From: Multifurca ochricompacta
Taxonomy: Eukaryota; Basidiomycota; Agaricomycetes; Russulales; Russulaceae
Length of the DNA: 20,786 nt
Direction: 5' to 3'
Assembly (NCBI GenBank): GCA_022496185.1
Contig: WTXG01000467.1
Location: forward strand, 1-20,786
Part shown: one piece after another, positions 18,081 to 20,786 of the stretch
Position numbering within the stretch: the stretch's first letter is position 1
How the letters are laid out: every line of letters starts with the position of its first letter
Notes under the pieces: model-generated
Told to the model about the DNA's origin: nothing
What the model saw: only the letters and a program-made list of their open reading frames with translations
Database searches by the model: none
Program-made: the position numbers and the translations under genes

Positions 18081-20786
18081 TCAGAACAAATGCACAAAAT
18101 TACTTGGGAAAATGTGTCTGCCTGGCACGCGTCGCTTCTCATCCAATAATTCCCCACTCCACCATCCATCTTCCGGCGTAGCCGTGACCGCGATGATATC
18201 ATTCGCTTGAAAATCGAATTCTTCCGGGATGGTAGCCGTATAGTCGTACAATGCGCGCACTGTTCACAATACCCAATGAGACCCATATTCAGAAGAGATA
18301 GTGTGTGTGTGTGAGAGAATATACGCACCATAAAAGAGCACCCCCCGTCCGTCCTCCGTATATTGCCGCGTCGGCGGCTCCGAAAGAGGTTGTGTTGGCG
18401 GCTGCGTAAGCGCCATTGGTTGTGGCGATGGCGTCCTGTTCACAGGACCAGGGCTGACCGGCCTATACCCGCTATTCCCATACCCGACATGCTGCTGGTA
18501 TGGCTGCTGCTGTTGTTGCTGCTGGGGTGGCGGCCCGAACGTCTGTTGTTGTGGCACATAGTAATCTCCCCGCTCGAGCTCGGAGCGCCACGCTGAATTA
18601 CTTGCTGTCTTTGCTGCTGCTGCTGCTGCTGCGGTTGCTGCGGTTGCTGCATGCCATAGCTCACCTGCTGGTTATGATACACTTGCGATGGTGGCGCGTT
18701 CGCGTATGGGTGCGGTGCTTGTGCGTACGCGGGCGAATGCTGCGGGACTTGCTGTTGAGCCGGTGGTGGCGGAACGTATTGCTGAGGTGGTGGTGCCGCG
18801 GCGGTCTGCCATGGAGTGGGAGCACCGTATGAATTGCTAATACTCGGCTGGCGTTGCGAGGGTCGCGCAGCAACGCCACCGGGTGCTTGAAGTTGTTGTG
18901 ACTGAGCTGGAGTTTGCTGATACTGCATTGGAGTAGGTGGTGGCGGCTGCATTGGCGGAGGCGCTTGTGCTTGCTGCACCTGTCTGGCTTGGACCACTTG
19001 ATGTTGTTGTTGCTGTGTTGTTGTTGTTGTTGTTGTTGCTGCTGCTGCTGCTGGCGGTACACGTCCGCCATCGAGTCCATAGCAACGTTTCCATGTGGGT
19101 CGAGGGCAATACCCACAGTGTTTGGCGTCGTGGCGCGATACTGCCCTACACCTTGATCCCCTTGGTTGACACTACCAACGCGTACCGGCCCAGAATGCGG
19201 AGCAGGCGAGACGCTCCGGGAAGCAGGGTGATTGAGGGATGGGCTACGGGAACGGCCATTGGCACCAATGCCAGTATGCCCGTCTCGGCTAACTGGGCGC
19301 TCCAGATGACTGCCCTGGCTACCTCCTTGAATATGGGATGACGTGGGGGTGGGCTGCGTTGCATTGAAGCTTGCGCGACGACTATTGGATCGACTTCGAC
19401 GCTCGCCAGGGAAGCTCTGGTGGTAAGTATCAATTACAGTATCTACCACAGACGCCGGTGCCTGTGATGGTGGTTGCATAAAGTTGGCAGTCGGGGGGCG
19501 GGTGAGGTTGAACGCGAGCGGGGAGCCTGCGCAGCTGGGTGGACACCAACGACAAGTTCTGCAGAGTTGCGGTAATCAAGATTTCTGCTCGAAGAGGAGA
19601 CATTGGTAGGTGGTATGAGCGCGTTGGAAGGTGAAGTGGACGAGCCGCCGGGTAAAGGAACTTCTGTAGTTGCCTTGCGCGTTCCACTACGACCAACACT
19701 CGATCCTGCCGCGGTACGGAGAGTTGCCATGGCTTGCACCATGGGATCAGTCTCATCGCCGACTTTTGAGGTGGTATTTGAAGCACGAGAGCCACCCTGT
19801 TGATCCTTGGAAAGATCGACCTTGTACGTATTTTCACCCACGACAAGTTCGTGTTGTGTTGGGTTAATCGCCTGGGCGGTGAAATTACCAGTAGCGCGGG
19901 GCGCCGTCGCGGGCGGCGAGGAACCAGGGGCGAACCCGTTTATGTTGCCATGACCGTTTGTCTGAGCGGTATTCCGACGTGTGCTCGTCCTAGAAAGGCT
20001 GGTGGCGCGGGCGGGTACGGGATCATTGCGATTACCGGCGCCAACACCGGCAGTGTTGATAAAGGGTTCGTCGTCGGACTGAGGCGGTGCACTGGCAAGT
20101 CGGTTCATGCGTTGTGTGGAGCGGGTGAATTGGGCCGGACGGCTTGTGACTTTTGAGGCCGAAGATGTGAGAGGAGCACCTTCAGAAGAAGAATAGTTGA
20201 CGAATTGTGGAGGATCTGGCACGGCATTTCCTGTCCCGTAATCGCGGACAAAATTTTCTTGATCTTTCTCCGGTTCGAAGGACTCGAGGGCGAGACGTAA
20301 ACGCTCACAAGACTAGAGATGGTCATGAGGTAGGATCAGCAGCCATCAGATGGGACACGGAATTGGGGGCCGTAAGACATGTATATTCACACGGACACAC
20401 ATACCTCATCATCGGAAACGCAAACGATGGAGACAGCATTAGCATAAGCCCAAACGTTATCCTTGGTAAACTCCATACGCTCCTCTTCGAGATCTTGACA
20501 ACTGTCGCAAAATTGTTTCCATTCCTGCTCCCATTTTGCTACGGTGTCTTGCAAAGCACGCGCAAAGTTGGCAAATTCGCGCTCGTTGGCGTGTACAGTT
20601 TGCTGAGCACGTTCGAGTTTGACGGAGATGCGCTCGAGATCTTTGCCTTGAACGAGGGTGCTTTGTGCGGTGTACGCATTTATACGGAGACAATCTTGCT
20701 CGTATTTCTCTCGGGCCTTGTTGACATGAGCTTCTTGTGCCTGCTTGGTTTTGAATTGTTTCTCCATCGTACTTTGATAGACTTTG
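18081..20786 (-). CDS. F-BAR/SH3 cytokinesis protein, Cdc15/Imp2/Hof1-like (3' part; three frame breaks)
   Basis: Proteins of this type bind membrane with the F-BAR domain and recruit ring partners through SH3 at the division site or septum. Exons: 20786-20405 (partial, N-terminus outside), 20312-18329, 18259-18081 (TGA). The first holds the end of the F-BAR coiled coil (QAQEAHVNKAREKYEQDC, ALQDTVAKWEQEWKQFC, NVWAYANAVSIVCVSDDE) and continues SCERLRLALESFEPEKDQEN, NFVRDYGTG, PDPPQFVNY after a 92-nt intron. A long disordered Ser/Pro/Gln linker follows. The last exon encodes a full SH3 domain: VRALYDYTATIPEEFDFQ, EDGWWSGEL, FPSNFVHLF. The middle exon breaks frame three times, near 19490 (C run), 19025 (within the CAA/CAG run) and 18585, each explained by one missing base. 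The SH3 lies in frame only after these, which suggests a functional gene with sequence errors. Confidence 0.88.
18301..18313 (+). repeat. GT dinucleotide microsatellite in an intron
   Basis: (GT)6 inside the last intron (18260-18328) of the F-BAR gene, close to the splice donor. Confidence 0.7.
18600..19060 (-). repeat. CAG/CAA tracts (poly-Gln) in the F-BAR gene linker
   Basis: Runs of CAG and CAA codons at about 19011-19055 and 18610-18645 (minus) encode poly-Gln inside a Pro/Gln-rich linker; a shorter one is near 18505-18525. They are microsatellite-like and prone to length change. Reverse-strand Leu/Cys-rich frames over the same stretch are artefacts of the repeat. Confidence 0.8.

Noticed and set aside
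18914..19341. Leu/Cys-rich frames on the plus strand
   Set aside because: They are the reverse reading of the CAG/CAA poly-Gln tracts of the F-BAR gene.
1..20786. CRISPR arrays, operons, bacterial promoters, tRNA or rRNA genes
   Set aside because: None seen. The introns and retroelements show fungal nuclear DNA, and no cloverleaf or rRNA-like segment was found by eye.

Overview
The window is nuclear DNA from a filamentous fungus, most likely a basidiomycete (Agaricomycotina). The evidence is many short GT-AG introns of about 50 to 90 nt with CTAAY-type branch sites, a P450 gene cut into 12 exons including micro-exons, and Tf1/sushi-type chromodomain retrotransposons. I cannot name the species.

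Positions 1 to about 13,500 are a transposon graveyard. Two copies of one Ty3/gypsy family lie head to head. Copy 1 (1-3434, minus strand) leaves the window at its reverse transcriptase. Copy 2 (6065-13495, plus strand) is complete: LTR, self-priming site, gag, protease-RT-RNase H-integrase-chromodomain, an extra zinc-knuckle ORF, polypurine tract, LTR. Between them lie the last exons of a hAT transposase (3487-4169), which copy 1 appears to have split at an intron donor, and a decayed LINE-type RT/RNase H remnant (about 4404-5795). From 13,496 to 15,304 there is no gene I can support, only transposon-like debris, a CT-rich tract and a small direct repeat.

Positions 15,305 to 20,786 hold two host genes, both on the minus strand. 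One is a complete membrane-anchored cytochrome P450. The other is the 3' part of an F-BAR/SH3 cytokinesis protein of the Cdc15/Imp2/Hof1 type, with a long Gln/Pro-rich linker, which runs off the right edge.

In both host genes and in both gypsy copies, almost every reading-frame break I checked is a loss of one base, often inside a homopolymer. This points to base under-calling in the assembly at least as much as to biological decay, so the broken-gene labels here are provisional. Copy 1 also carries substitutions that would really inactivate it: TGA codons, and YMDN in place of YMDD.

The most interesting items are the Tf1-like self-priming pair in the gypsy family (11 nt downstream of the LTR TATA box exactly complementary to 11 nt just after the LTR), the extra coiled-coil plus CCHC ORF between the chromodomain and the 3' LTR, and the mosaic divergence of the two LTRs of copy 2 together with missing target-site duplications.
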